Part shown: one piece after another, positions 1-10,200 of the stretch
How positions within the stretch are numbered: the stretch's first letter is position 1
How the letters are laid out: each line of letters opens with the position of its first letter
Source of the DNA: Asterella californica
Lineage: Eukaryota; Streptophyta; Marchantiopsida; Marchantiales; Aytoniaceae
NCBI GenBank assembly: GCA_036924285.1
Contig: JAYKYS010000001.1
Span: 9,883,501 to 9,947,500, forward strand
DNA length: 64,000 bases
Direction: 5' to 3'
Position numbers and translations under genes: made by a program
The notes under the pieces: generated by a model
What the model saw: the letters and a program-made list of their open reading frames with translations, nothing else
What the model was told of the DNA's origin: nothing
The model's database searches: none

Positions 1-1
1 G

Positions 2-2518
2 GCTGGAGCATCAACGTCTACTGCTGCACCGTCAACTGCACCTGCGTCTTCTACATCGACATCTGCATCTGGTCTGGACACGGCTGAGATCTTGAAGACG
101 CTTGCGGCCCTGGTTCAACAGCATCCGATCGTTGGAGGGGGTGAGTTAAAATCCACCAAGGCTTTGCAAGCAATAGTGAATAGGTGTGGAAGGTTTGAAG
201 GTAGAGATATTTCTAGATATCTGCGTGAGTATAGAGGAGAGATGGAGCTGGTTAGGGTTACTGATGCTGAGATGATAGCAAGTTTTGAGTTAGCTGTCAT
301 TCCTGAGTTGCGGGACCAAGTTAGGGATGTACAGAGAAGAAATCTTGGAGTCTGGATGAGTTTTGAGCGATCTCTTCGAGAGGAGTTTCTTGAGGAGGAT
401 TCAGAGAGAGTTACTAGAAGGACATTTCTAGACTGGGTTGAGCAGCAACCTGGTCGTATTATGAGCCTGAGTGAGTTGCTGAGAGAGTTTGATCGGAGAT
501 ACCGACAACTTTCAACTCTAGAGCGAATCACCCTAGATGCTAGGAAAACAGAGTTTTTCCTACAAGCTACCGATGATGCTACGGCAGATCGGTTATGTTT
601 TATGTTGACCGATCGATCTGCTGAGGGAGGTGTTACTATGGATTGGGGGAGAGTTGAGGATGCTGTGGCTGTACTGACAAGGCAGAGGAGGGGAAGAGTG
701 GCTGTGGGAGGACGTCCGCTTGCAGAAGTGGTCACTCCACCTTATGCTGCTCCTCAAGTACAGCAACCTTTGGCCCCTGCTCCCAGACCTGTTGTCCCAG
801 CTGCAGTTCCTTTGATGCCAGTTGTGTCAGCTCCAGCACAAAGGGCACCTGTTCAGAGACCTGCGGAGAACCATGGTCAACAGAATCAGATTGAAGACCT
901 GATTCGGCAGATGCGAGAGCTGAAGGTAGAGCTAGCTGGATTGCAGAGAGAGCAGCCACCGGCGCCTACTGCTGCACGTCCAGGAGGTGCTCCTGTCCGT
1001 AGGTGTATTTGGTGTGACAGTCCTGATCACTTCCGAGGAGACTGTCAAGAGCTCACAGCTGCTTTGCGAGATGGTGTAGTTCGCTATCAGAACGGTAGGC
1101 TGCACCTTTCTTCTACTGGAGAGCCGTTGAACACGCAGTTTGGGCGAGGAGGCATGAGGAGTCTACCTCAGATTGCTGCGGCGGCAACTGTTCATGCATT
1201 GATGGCACCACCGGTAAATCCTGATGTATATGCTGGACATATTGAGGTTTCTTCTAGTCCTACGTTGCTAGATAGGACTGCTGAGAAGAGTATTGCCCCC
1301 GTTCCTTCTGAAGTACTGAAGAGGGGAGCCGAGTCTATTCGTAGGGTCACAGGATGGGGAGATCCTGTAGATGCTGCTTCTATCAGAGCATTCTTGGATG
1401 TAGATAAACACGTTCATTGGCAAGATGCTTCTGTGGAGGAGAAGAGGCGACGAGAAGCCTCTGAACTTGATACTGGAGTTCCTGAGGAGATTGGGGATAG
1501 ACGGAGAGTCACAAGGAGACGAGCGGCTCTTCCTGAAGACATCCCGTCTACTTCTGCAGCTCCTCCACCTGCGCCAGGTCCTATGGAGGATGTGCAGAGA
1601 TCCCAGCAGGAGCCAACGACTGCTGGTAGGCGGTTTACTGCCCAAGAGAAGGGGAAGGGACCGGCTTACAAGTTGGCAGCTGATATTGAAACTTCTACTG
1701 ATCTGAAGAGTATCTTGGAGCAGAGGATACTGGATGCGCGAATCGAGTTTTCTCTTCGAGAAGTTCTTGGTATTGCAAAGAGGGAGTTTCACGAACTGAT
1801 CATCGACATCATCAAGCGAAAGAGACAGGTGATGTCCGAGCAGGTAGAGAGTCAGATGATAGATGTAGTAGGAGCTTCTCTGAATGATGCAGAGTTTGGA
1901 AAGGTGCATTTTCAGGAAGTTGATGACAAGAGATACCAGCAAGAAGCGTTGGTTGCTGGTACCGACACTATTGAGTTCAACGATGAGGAAGCTGGTGAGG
2001 AGAGTCCAGCTAGTGAAAGTGATTTCAGAAAGAGACATTGGGCTCGTGCCACAACTGCTACGCGAGTTCGTCTTGGAAGTTTGGCTGAACCTGTTGCTGC
2101 TTTAGTTGATCACGGATCTGAGATCAACATCATGTCACGGGAGGTGTACGAGAGGGGTCAGTGGCCTATCGAGCTAAACCATGGTTGGGTGTTACGTGCT
2201 GCAAACAACCAGAAAGGTGAGCTATACGGCGCTTGTCCTAACGTGAAGGTGAAGATAGGTGATGTGGATGTGGATCAACATTTCTTCGTGCAATCTTCTG
2301 CTTCATATCCTGTGATTCTTGGTCAACCTTATATCACTGCGGTTCGAATGGAGACCAAGGTGATGGATGATGGATCTCATTATGCTAGGATTCGTAGTCC
2401 AGATGATAGACGTTCTGTGCAGTTTCTGACCGTCCGTACGAACCACGAACGAAATCGTCAAACCTTGAGGGATTCTCCTATCTGTAGGGGTAAGGGTTTT
2501 TTGAAACCACTCTCGTAG
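2..2518 (+). CDS. gag: Gag-protease polyprotein of A1 (5' partial)
   Basis: This is the structural capsid polyprotein with an aspartic protease at its end. A Thr/Ser/Ala-rich stretch opens at the window edge without a start codon, so the N-terminus is missing. A capsid-like helical region follows, then a Pro/Ala/Val linker and a CX2CX4HX4C zinc knuckle (CIWCDSPDHFRGDC, 1004-1045) that should bind the genomic RNA. A basic, acidic and Pro-rich stretch leads to a retropepsin-like segment near 2093-2340 with the motif LVDHGSEIN; the catalytic Asp is at 2108-2110. DHG replaces the usual D[S/T]G. The frame ends at TAG 2516-2518, and pol lies in the -1 frame. It is colinear with the B2 gag (52138-54732). 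Confidence 0.9.
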   Translation, partial: AGASTSTAAPSTAPASSTSTSASGLDTAEILKTLAALVQQHPIVGGGELKSTKALQAIVNRCGRFEGRDISRYLREYRGEMELVRVTDAEMIASFELAVIPELRDQVRDVQRRNLGVWMSFERSLREEFLEEDSERVTRRTFLDWVEQQPGRIMSLSELLREFDRRYRQLSTLERITLDARKTEFFLQATDDATADRLCFMLTDRSAEGGVTMDWGRVEDAVAVLTRQRRGRVAVGGRPLAEVVTPPYAAPQVQQPLAPAPRPVVPAAVPLMPVVSAPAQRAPVQRPAENHGQQNQIEDLIRQMRELKVELAGLQREQPPAPTAARPGGAPVRRCIWCDSPDHFRGDCQELTAALRDGVVRYQNGRLHLSSTGEPLNTQFGRGGMRSLPQIAAAATVHALMAPPVNPDVYAGHIEVSSSPTLLDRTAEKSIAPVPSEVLKRGAESIRRVTGWGDPVDAASIRAFLDVDKHVHWQDASVEEKRRREASELDTGVPEEIGDRRRVTRRRAALPEDIPSTSAAPPPAPGPMEDVQRSQQEPTTAGRRFTAQEKGKGPAYKLAADIETSTDLKSILEQRILDARIEFSLREVLGIAKREFHELIIDIIKRKRQVMSEQVESQMIDVVGASLNDAEFGKVHFQEVDDKRYQQEALVAGTDTIEFNDEEAGEESPASESDFRKRHWARATTATRVRLGSLAEPVAALVDHGSEINIMSREVYERGQWPIELNHGWVLRAANNQKGELYGACPNVKVKIGDVDVDQHFFVQSSASYPVILGQPYITAVRMETKVMDDGSHYARIRSPDDRRSVQFLTVRTNHERNRQTLRDSPICRGKGFLKPLS
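2491..2503 (+). other. Candidate -1 ribosomal frameshift site between gag and pol
   Basis: The pol frame is closed by TAA at 2491-2493 and open from 2494. The gag frame runs to 2518. Any slip must therefore happen in 2494-2518, where the sequence is GGGTTTTTTG. Read in the gag frame, G GGT TTT fits the X XXY YYZ slippery pattern. The equivalent place in B2 has TAAGGGTTTT. B1 has AAGGTTTTTC, a degraded form. Confidence 0.6.
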
Positions 2519-5500
2519 GACGGGATAGCGAGAGTGATGGATCTACTTTTACTATGATCCCGCTTGAGCAGCCTGAGGGATCACAGGAGGTTGATGGAAA
2601 GGCTGCTCAAGATTCAGAAAGTAGTTGCACTGTGCATAGTTGGAAATCTGGGTTGATGGCTTTCAGTTCTGATGATTGGAGTGAGTTCACACGGATGGAG
2701 GATTTGACTGAGAAGAGTAGAAGGCAGATGGAGAGGTGTGCAGCAAATCTGCGTTGTACAGGAGTTCTGAAGGAAGATGAGATGATTTCTGGTGTTTATG
2801 AGGAGTTTGTAGGTGTGCAGTCTTTTGTTCGTTGGCTGGATGGTGTAGATAGGTTGATGGAACAGATGGGAGGTAGGGTGGTGATCCCCATCCATTCTCG
2901 TGAAGTCTATGAGGAAATTATCTCGTACTTGCGATATCGTCCTCATCCGAGATTGGAGAATGGATGGAAGGATGCAGTCTGTTGGTGTGGCTTACATCAG
3001 GAAGCGGAAGTACACGCCAAGTATAAAGCTGTAGCGAGGAAGGTGAGACCTGTGGCGACCCAATTACCTGTTGATTCTCAGCAGCAGATGGAGTTAGCGG
3101 CTGCTGAGCCTGTGCTTAGAGATCCTACACAGGTAGGACACAAGTTTACTCAGGAGACACTCGAGCAGCTCCAGATAGGAGGGGGTGGCTTCTTGACTGA
3201 AGAGGAGAAACGAGCTTTTGAACAGATGATAATTAGCCATGGTAAGGCATTTTCTTTCTCGGCTGAGGAGATAGGTTGTGTGGATCCTAGTGTGATAGCT
3301 CCGATGGTTATCTTCACTGTTCCTCACGTACCTTGGGACTTGAAGCCGATTCCAGTCCCTCGTGCCTTGCTATCGAAGGTGATTGAGTTACTGAAGGAGA
3401 GGATGCGGATGGGTATTCTTGAACCATCTATGGCTCCGTACTCTAGCCGATGGTTCACAGTACCTAAGAAGACAGGAGCTCTGCGCTTTATCCAAGACTT
3501 GCAGCCTGCCAACAACATCACGATTCGAAACGTTGGAACAGGACCTGTGGTTGATGAAGTAGCTGAGGCGTTTGCTGGCAGGTCAATCTATTCTATTGGA
3601 GATCTGTTTTCAGGTTATGATCAGTTTCAGCTTGCTTTGGAGAGTAGAGACTTGACTACCATGCGTACACCTTTGGGTTTGATGCGGATGTGTACTCTTC
3701 CTCAGGGTGCGACAAACTCAGTAGCCCATATGCAGAATGCGATGCATAAGGTGTTACGAGAGTTTGTACCTGAGGTCACTATCCCGTTTTTGGATGATAT
3801 TCCCATGAAGGGCTGTCCGGTGGAAGACAAAGACGAAGCTGTGACTTCTGATGGATGCAGAAAGTTCGTTGCAGACCACATTCGGGATGTGGAGAAGATT
3901 CTGATGCGTTTGGAGGCGGTACACCTCACTCTATCAGGTACCAAATCTCGTTTTGGTATGTCAGAGATTGTGGTGGTGGGTCATCTGTGTGGTACTTTTG
4001 GGAGACGTCCGAACCCAGAGAAGGTAGATGCTATAGCAAGGATAGCTGACTGCACCAATATCACTGAGGTTCGGCGGTTCTTGGGAGCTTGTGTGTTCTT
4101 TCGTGTGAGTATCCCTCATTATGCACACATTGCCGAGCCTCTGTATGCACTTCTGAGAAAGGGAAGGAGGTTTACTTGGCGGCAAGAACATCATGAGACG
4201 ATGGAGCAGCTGAAGGAGATTCTGAAGTCTCCACCTATACTAAGGAGGCTTAGCTACGAGAGCGGGAGACCTGTGGTACTGACTGTTGATACGAGTCCAA
4301 AGGCGATTGGATGGGCCGTTGGCCAAGAAGATGCAGAAGGTGTGCGGTTTGTTTCAAGGTTTGGAGCTCGGATCTTAACAGATAGACAGCGTAACTATCC
4401 TCAAGTGAAGCGTGAGTTGTGGGGAGCTGTTACTGCTATGAAGGTAGATCGAGAGTTCTTGATAGGAGCTCGTGTGATACTAGAAACCGATTGTTTGCCT
4501 TTGTTGGGTATGATAGCAAACTGCAATACACCAGACATAGCAATGCTACGATGGATTGCTTATGTCCGGAGTCTGAACCCTGAGCTAAAGCATATAGCAG
4601 GGAAAGACAATCTAGTTGCAGATATGTTGTCTAGGGCTCATTATACAGATGAGGATGAGATGTTTGCAGAGGTGGAGAATGAAGAGAAGAGAGACGTTTG
4701 GTGCCAAGTTGGTCAGCAGACTTCAGACTTGGAACCACTGCCGTTCAATGAGGGGTTCTACTCAGAAAAGTTCCGTGATATTGGATTTTATTTGAGTTCG
4801 TTATCCAGGAGAGAAGGATGGAGTGATGCAGAGTTCAAGGAGATCAGACGGAAGGCGTACAGCTACCTTCTACGTGAAGGTTATCTGTGGAAACGTCCGA
4901 AGAGAAGAGACGGGATGCTTGCTAGAGTGGTGGATGATCAACCGACGAAGCTGAATCTGCTGAAAGAGTTTCATGACACCTTGTGGGCTGGACACCGTGG
5001 AGTATGGGCTACTTACACGAAGATGAAGGAGCGTTATTGGTGGAAGGGTTTGTATCAAGACGTGGTGGACTTTGTTGGGTCGTGTCTACACTGCCAGTTC
5101 TACTCTAAGGTCCGTTACAGAGATGGACTTGTACCTACCTATCCACCTAGTATTCATTTTCAGTGGGTTCTTGATCTTGTGATGATGCCACCGGGGTTAT
5201 GGGGGATGCGTTACTTGGTGTTGGCTCGAGAGGATCTCTCCAACTATGTGGAGGGACGAGCACTACGGACGAAGACTACAGAGAATATCTGCAGGTTCGT
5301 TCTTGAAGATATCATCTGTCGTTATGGATCGGTTGGGAGATTACGTGCAGATAGAGGAGAGTTGAGAGGCGCTGAAGTGAAGGAGTTTTTTGCTCGTTAT
5401 GGAGTAAAGCTTCGACTTACTACTGCTATGAATCCAGAGGGCATTGGTAAGAGCGAACGAGGACACCCTTCTATTGTTCACGCTTTAGTGAAAGCATGTG

Positions 5501-6153
5501 ATGGTAGGCCGAGAGAATGGCCGAGACTACTTCCGTTTGCTTTGTGGGCTGATAGGACTACACACTGTACTACGACTGGCTATATGCCAGTTGAGCTTAT
5601 GCTGGGGCAGAAACCGATCATGCCTGCTGAGGAGTACTTTCCCACGTGGGCTACACTACCGTGGGAAGATGGTATAGATCGTGCTTCACTCCTTGCTTTA
5701 CGTATTAGGCAGTTGGAGCGAAGGGAGGAGGATCTTGCTGATGCGCAAGAGAGGCTGAAGGTGGCTCAAGTCAAAAACAAGGAACGTTTTGACAAGACTC
5801 ACCGATTACGACCGAAGCCAATACGTGTTGGTGACTGGGTTCTGGTATATGATAGCACGTTGGAGAATCAGCATTCTACACTCCGTAAGTTCTCTCGAAG
5901 ATGGTTCGGGCCTTATGTTGTGCTAGATGTGTATGAGAATGCCACTTATAGCTTGCGTGAGTTGGATGGTACTCTTTTGAAGCTATCTGTGGCTGGCAAA
6001 CGTGTGAAATTGTTCAAGAGACGCGGAGGGTCAGTTGAGTTACTCAACTTTCTGGAGTCAGAGCAGAGGACAACAAGAGACGAAGATGTCCCTGTGTCTG
6101 AAGAGACTGAGGCGGAGGAGAGCGATGATGATGAAGATCAAACAGAAGACTGA
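2494..6153 (+). CDS. pol: Pol polyprotein of A1: reverse transcriptase, RNase H, integrase
   Basis: This protein copies element RNA into DNA and inserts it. It has no internal stop; the first ATG is at 2554 (1199 codons from there), but expression is probably by -1 frameshift from gag. An N-terminal region of about 240 residues of unknown role precedes RT. Counting from 2554, the RT catalytic pair is in FLDDI (Asp 414-415; F replaces the usual Y). RNase H starts near VDTSPKAIGWAVG (Asp 579). The integrase zinc module has His at 807 onward and CLHC at 844-847. The catalytic triad is Asp874, Asp933 and Glu968. A GPY/F-like module (RRWFGPYVV) follows and there is no chromodomain. The C-terminus is very acidic. 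The stop lies 46 bases before the 3' LTR. Confidence 0.95.
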   Translation, partial: GFFETTLVGRDSESDGSTFTMIPLEQPEGSQEVDGKAAQDSESSCTVHSWKSGLMAFSSDDWSEFTRMEDLTEKSRRQMERCAANLRCTGVLKEDEMISGVYEEFVGVQSFVRWLDGVDRLMEQMGGRVVIPIHSREVYEEIISYLRYRPHPRLENGWKDAVCWCGLHQEAEVHAKYKAVARKVRPVATQLPVDSQQQMELAAAEPVLRDPTQVGHKFTQETLEQLQIGGGGFLTEEEKRAFEQMIISHGKAFSFSAEEIGCVDPSVIAPMVIFTVPHVPWDLKPIPVPRALLSKVIELLKERMRMGILEPSMAPYSSRWFTVPKKTGALRFIQDLQPANNITIRNVGTGPVVDEVAEAFAGRSIYSIGDLFSGYDQFQLALESRDLTTMRTPLGLMRMCTLPQGATNSVAHMQNAMHKVLREFVPEVTIPFLDDIPMKGCPVEDKDEAVTSDGCRKFVADHIRDVEKILMRLEAVHLTLSGTKSRFGMSEIVVVGHLCGTFGRRPNPEKVDAIARIADCTNITEVRRFLGACVFFRVSIPHYAHIAEPLYALLRKGRRFTWRQEHHETMEQLKEILKSPPILRRLSYESGRPVVLTVDTSPKAIGWAVGQEDAEGVRFVSRFGARILTDRQRNYPQVKRELWGAVTAMKVDREFLIGARVILETDCLPLLGMIANCNTPDIAMLRWIAYVRSLNPELKHIAGKDNLVADMLSRAHYTDEDEMFAEVENEEKRDVWCQVGQQTSDLEPLPFNEGFYSEKFRDIGFYLSSLSRREGWSDAEFKEIRRKAYSYLLREGYLWKRPKRRDGMLARVVDDQPTKLNLLKEFHDTLWAGHRGVWATYTKMKERYWWKGLYQDVVDFVGSCLHCQFYSKVRYRDGLVPTYPPSIHFQWVLDLVMMPPGLWGMRYLVLAREDLSNYVEGRALRTKTTENICRFVLEDIICRYGSVGRLRADRGELRGAEVKEFFARYGVKLRLTTAMNPEGIGKSERGHPSIVHALVKACDGRPREWPRLLPFALWADRTTHCTTTGYMPVELMLGQKPIMPAEEYFPTWATLPWEDGIDRASLLALRIRQLERREEDLADAQERLKVAQVKNKERFDKTHRLRPKPIRVGDWVLVYDSTLENQHSTLRKFSRRWFGPYVVLDVYENATYSLRELDGTLLKLSVAGKRVKLFKRRGGSVELLNFLESEQRTTRDEDVPVSEETEAEESDDDEDQTED

Positions 6154-6183
6154 GGAGATTGGCACATACCGGAGGATGTGCAG

Positions 6184-6199
6184 GTTTGGAGGGGGTGGA
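6184..6199 (+). other. Polypurine tract of A1
   Basis: TTTGGAGGGGGTGGA lies directly before the LTR start TGTCG. The same tract precedes the LTRs of A2 (reverse strand, 43151 onward), B1 (ends at 22709) and B2 (reverse strand, 48495 onward). It primes plus-strand DNA synthesis. Confidence 0.85.
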
Positions 6200-7216
6200 T
6201 GTCGTGATGTGAATCATTTCACATAGTAAATGATTCACTTCTCCGTCAGGCATTAGTCTTTCTGAGTAAAGTTAAGACCTCAGAGAAGTCCGTTTTTGGA
6301 CGATGTTATATATTTTGAGTCTTAGTAGGTTGATTACCATGTTGATAGGGTTTAAGCTCATGGGTTGTATTTGCGTGTCGCCCATGCACGCTTTCTAGCT
6401 GATTTAAGTATTTTTTGGGACTGCGTGTCGTTTTAGGTAGTTTAAGTTTTACGTTGGCACTCTAGGGAGCTTGACGTGGTAGCCTATGGGTAAAACTAAG
6501 TTGCCACGTGGTTTAGGGTACTAAAGGACAACCAAGTGGAGCTATGAACTCCTATTGGTCTGTTTTTGTCTTTTGTTAAACTCTAAATTTAGAAACAGAG
6601 CTCTAGAGGGGAGTTCGAGCAATTTGTGAGGGCACTTCGAAATCTGAGAGCATGGGGAGATAGAGCTCGTCGAGCCAAGCACTGTCAGCGAAAATTTTGA
6701 TCGATTTGAGGCAATAAACAAGGAGTTATGGCTGATTGAAGTTCGATTTGTGTCAAAACTGAAGCACTTCTGTTCAATTTGGGGTTTTGAGTGTCATTTT
6801 CAGCAGAATCGAGGAAATTGCTTCAAAACTTCGTGGCTGTGGTCACTGTCAGCAGGGCTACGACTGTCTCCAAATTTTCATGTCGATTGAGTCAGTGAGT
6901 AATTCAGGGCGACCGCTGAAGTAGAGGGGGTCCGAAAAGCTCTCAATCTGGAGCAGCAACTTTGGAGAGCGAGATCTGGAGTTCTGTGTGGAATCAGGTG
7001 GCCCAACTTCACAGGAGTGCTCATCAAGCTGTGTACTGCAAGTCCTGTAAGAATTTCCCAAAGTGATCGAGCCATTTCCTTGTTATAGGTCGAAATAGCT
7101 GTCTGGGTACCAGAAACTGCCGTAATTTCTCTACTCAGAAAGTTTCTGCTCATATCTTAGTGCTCTGAATTGATCTGAAGCTGAAATTTCGTATGTGTAT
7201 CCAGTAGGTACATAGG
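6200..7216 (+). repeat. 3' LTR of A1, 3'-truncated
   Basis: It starts TGTCGTGATG right after the polypurine tract. From about 6312 on it matches, in opposite orientation, the solo LTR at 28323-29602 and the A2 LTR (39356-40184 and 42938-43150). The LTR terminus CGACA is missing: at about 7217 the sequence switches to the interior of an R-family LTR. I see no gene in this stretch. Confidence 0.85.
6209..6238. repeat. Perfect 11-bp inverted repeat at the LTR start
   Basis: GTGAATCATTT (6209-6219) and AAATGATTCAC (6228-6238) are separated by 8 bases, directly after the LTR terminus. The same dyad is kept in the A2 LTR near 43111-43141. Confidence 0.85.
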
Positions 7217-10200
7217 TGTTGGGAAGCTCGCTCCCTCTACTGTCTGCTCCTACTCCTCGACACACCAGCCTAGTCAACACGACTGCACGAGGATGCCGTT
7301 CCCTGTTCCTAAATTGTCCACTACCTCTATCTACATCTTCAAACTACTGCTGGTACGAGCATGCAGACCCCTCCTGTGTATTCCCAGACTATTCGTATGT
7401 TTCCAACAACGGGTGTAGTGTGCGAAGAACTGTATGTCATGTGTCTCGTCTCTAATGTGTCTAGTCTGTCTGCACCTTAAAATCGATATGTGTGTGCAGC
7501 AGCTAGCTCAATTCCTACGCTGCGATCATACTTATGCCGCTGCCATGAGAAAACAGAGGAGGTGGCCACCAGGGAGAGATGAGCGCTGTCAGAAGGCTGC
7601 CACCCCACATGCAAGCGGTTCCCCTTCCTAATTAGCCATCCACCTTGTTGCTCCTACGCTACCTATGCTGCCACATGGTATCTTAACTAATTTTACACTG
7701 AAAAACTGCCATCCTTAAGATAGCATGTTCGGCCCTACTAAACTTGGAATATGTCAATGTCGGTTACTATCTACTCTGATTGCTTGGAGGCAACCTCTAC
7801 CTGATCTACTCCTACCGGAGCTCCTAACGCGGCTTCTGATAAGCTAGAAAGCCATGCGGTTACCTCGGGTGTCATTGAGGTGGCTTCCTCCTCATCGCTC
7901 TTCGCTGACCCTGCTGTCGCTGCTGCTGCTTCTTCCTCGGCTTCGGCTTCTGATTTTGCTTCTGCTTCGGAAGACGGAAGCGTCTTCTGGGAAGCGGAGT
8001 CGACCGGTGCTTCCTCGCTCATCTGGAGCATCAGCTCGGTACTTGGGACCATGGCGACCTCATAGGAGTCCGGGGAAGTCGCTTCCTCCACGCGGAATAC
8101 CTGGGAAGACGGCTCGTCTTCCTGTCTTCCGGGGCGTCTTCCAGAGTCTTCTCGGCTTCCAACGCTGTCACTACCAAGTGCACAACGAGGTCGAACTCCT
8201 CTTTCTCCAATTCGGATCCAGTAGATGATGCTGGAGCTTGGGAAGATGCAGTTGCGGGTTTCGGAAGCGAGGGAAGACCATAGAGTGTCTTCACTCCCTC
8301 TATCTGCCGATCCAAATATCTGAACATGCTCTCCCTGCATTCCACCAACATCGTCTTGGACTCGCTGTCCCATCCTCTGGCCAAGGTAAGCAACTTCCTA
8401 CCCGCGGTGAAGTTGAACTTCTTCCGAAGCGCTTCCACCGACTGCGCTAGCATCTCATGCGCACGAGCTTCCGCTACTTCCCGCTGCGTCTTCTCAGCTG
8501 CAACTCGTGCTTCTGCGGCTTCCCGCTGCGTCTTCCATGTTGTCTTCTTCTCTGCGAGGACGGTGATCTTCCCTCGCACTCGGAGAACCTCCTGATCGCG
8601 TTGCTGTACACGCGCCTGCAACTCGTGGTTGCTCTTCCGAAGCTGCACCAGCTCCTTGGCAGAAGCGGCTGCTTCCGCCTTGTACGCTGCGAGCTTCTTC
8701 GTGGTGCAGAGACTAGCTTCCAGCGCCTTTGTCTTCTTCTGGTCTTCTTCCTGTCGCAACAAGGTGCGCAGACCGAATCCAGGTTGCAAGGGCTTCTCCT
8801 ATACCTTCGCTCTCTTCTCCAGCAACTCCATAGCGGGCTGGATCTCGGATCGGAAGAAGACACTGAACTCCTCCAGTCGTCTTCCTGCGGAAGACAGACT
8901 CATTTCCACGACTCGGCCGGAGGTCTCTACCTTGTCTTCTAGAGGCAAGGAGGCCTCTTCCACCACTATGGTCTTCATCTTCAGCGCACGGGAAGAAGCT
9001 ACTCTTCTCATCTTCTGGGGTGGAAGATCCCTCCCCATGGCAGAAGCGGTCCTCTTCACTGCGCTTCACTGCATCGCAGTAGGAGTATCTCTCCTTCCCT
9101 TGTCTTCTGGAGTCTTCAGAAGATTCCCTGTTGTGGCAGAAGCGGTCTTCTGCTCAACTCGGGTGCTCAAGGACTCCTCCGGTGAGTCAGACTCCGACCC
9201 CGAATGAATAAGGGAGGTGGTCTTCCTAGGTACACTTTTAGGACCCATCTTTCTCGGAGGCGTGGCGTCTTCTGACCCACTAGACTCGTCTTCCCGCACC
9301 AGGAGCGTCTTCTGATCAGAGCCGAGCCTCAACTGCGGCATCAGAGTGGGAGGGGGAGTTGCGGCTGCTGCTCGGTCATCTTCTTCCGAGGTCTCCTCCT
9401 TCGTCTCATGTTGCCCCGTTGGCCCATACTTCGCCAACTGATCTTCCTTGAGATCCCCCATGGCTACGTACAAGTAACAGAGGAAAGGTGTCAAGTGTCC
9501 TCCTGTCGGGGTACCTAAGTACGCTAGCTCCGCTTGTACATAAATGTGGAAGAATGAGCCCCAGTTGACGAGCACTCCTTCATCCCACACTGCTTCTAGG
9601 AACTCCACATCCTGATCTCCCAGATACCTTGTCTTCTGCGCTTTCCTCTTGGGAAAGAGATGCAGAAACAGCTTCGCCAGAAGTCGCTTCTTCGGCTCTC
9701 GATAAGATTCGATCTTCCACCCATTCCTACCCTACCTGTCCTTCACAAAGAGGCAAGTTGTGCTTCCAGGCACATCCCACTCACTCACGATCCTGGGTAA
9801 GATCTTCTTCTCGAGCTAATAACCTCGGTCCTCGGATTCTGGTCTGTAGAAGGCCCTACGCCACCAATCTTCGGTCCAGGAAGATGGTCTTCCTCGAGCT
9901 ACTCCTGCCTCCGCAGGTACACGGTTATGGGGTGGTAACGCTGCCCACACTTCCTCCAGAAGTCCCTGGTCTGCAAGGTTCCAATCCCATAGGAAGAAAT
10001 CGAGACCCAACTCCTTGAGGAAGGGTGTGACTTCGGCCAACTCTGCTGCCGGTAACACCAACCCTCGAGGATGCATCGACATTCTGAAAGATCTGTTGCA
10101 CTAAGCCACATGCACTTACTGTGAGCTGAAGGCTCAGTCCTTCCCAAGTGCCCACAGTCTAGCTTCTACTTCTCAGAAGGCGAAACTAGTCTTCCAGAAG

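Larger units (their letters stand above)
1..7216 (+). mobile_element. Ty3/gypsy retrotransposon A1, 5' end outside the window
   Basis: Order is gag-protease, pol (RT, RNase H, integrase), polypurine tract, 3' LTR, which is the Ty3/gypsy order. The gag reading frame is open to the first base of the window, so the 5' LTR and PBS lie upstream. The 3' LTR starts at 6200 but is cut at about 7216, where R-family LTR sequence begins. Coding regions show no internal stop, so this was a recently competent copy. Family A also includes A2 (39356-44743, minus) and the solo LTR at 28323-29602, and is a sister of family B (B1, B2). Confidence 0.93.

Noticed and set aside
115..735. Minus-strand open frame of 206 codons opposite A1 gag
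   Set aside because: Shadow of the gag frame with a Ser/Arg-rich composition and no homologous reading outside the gag antisense.
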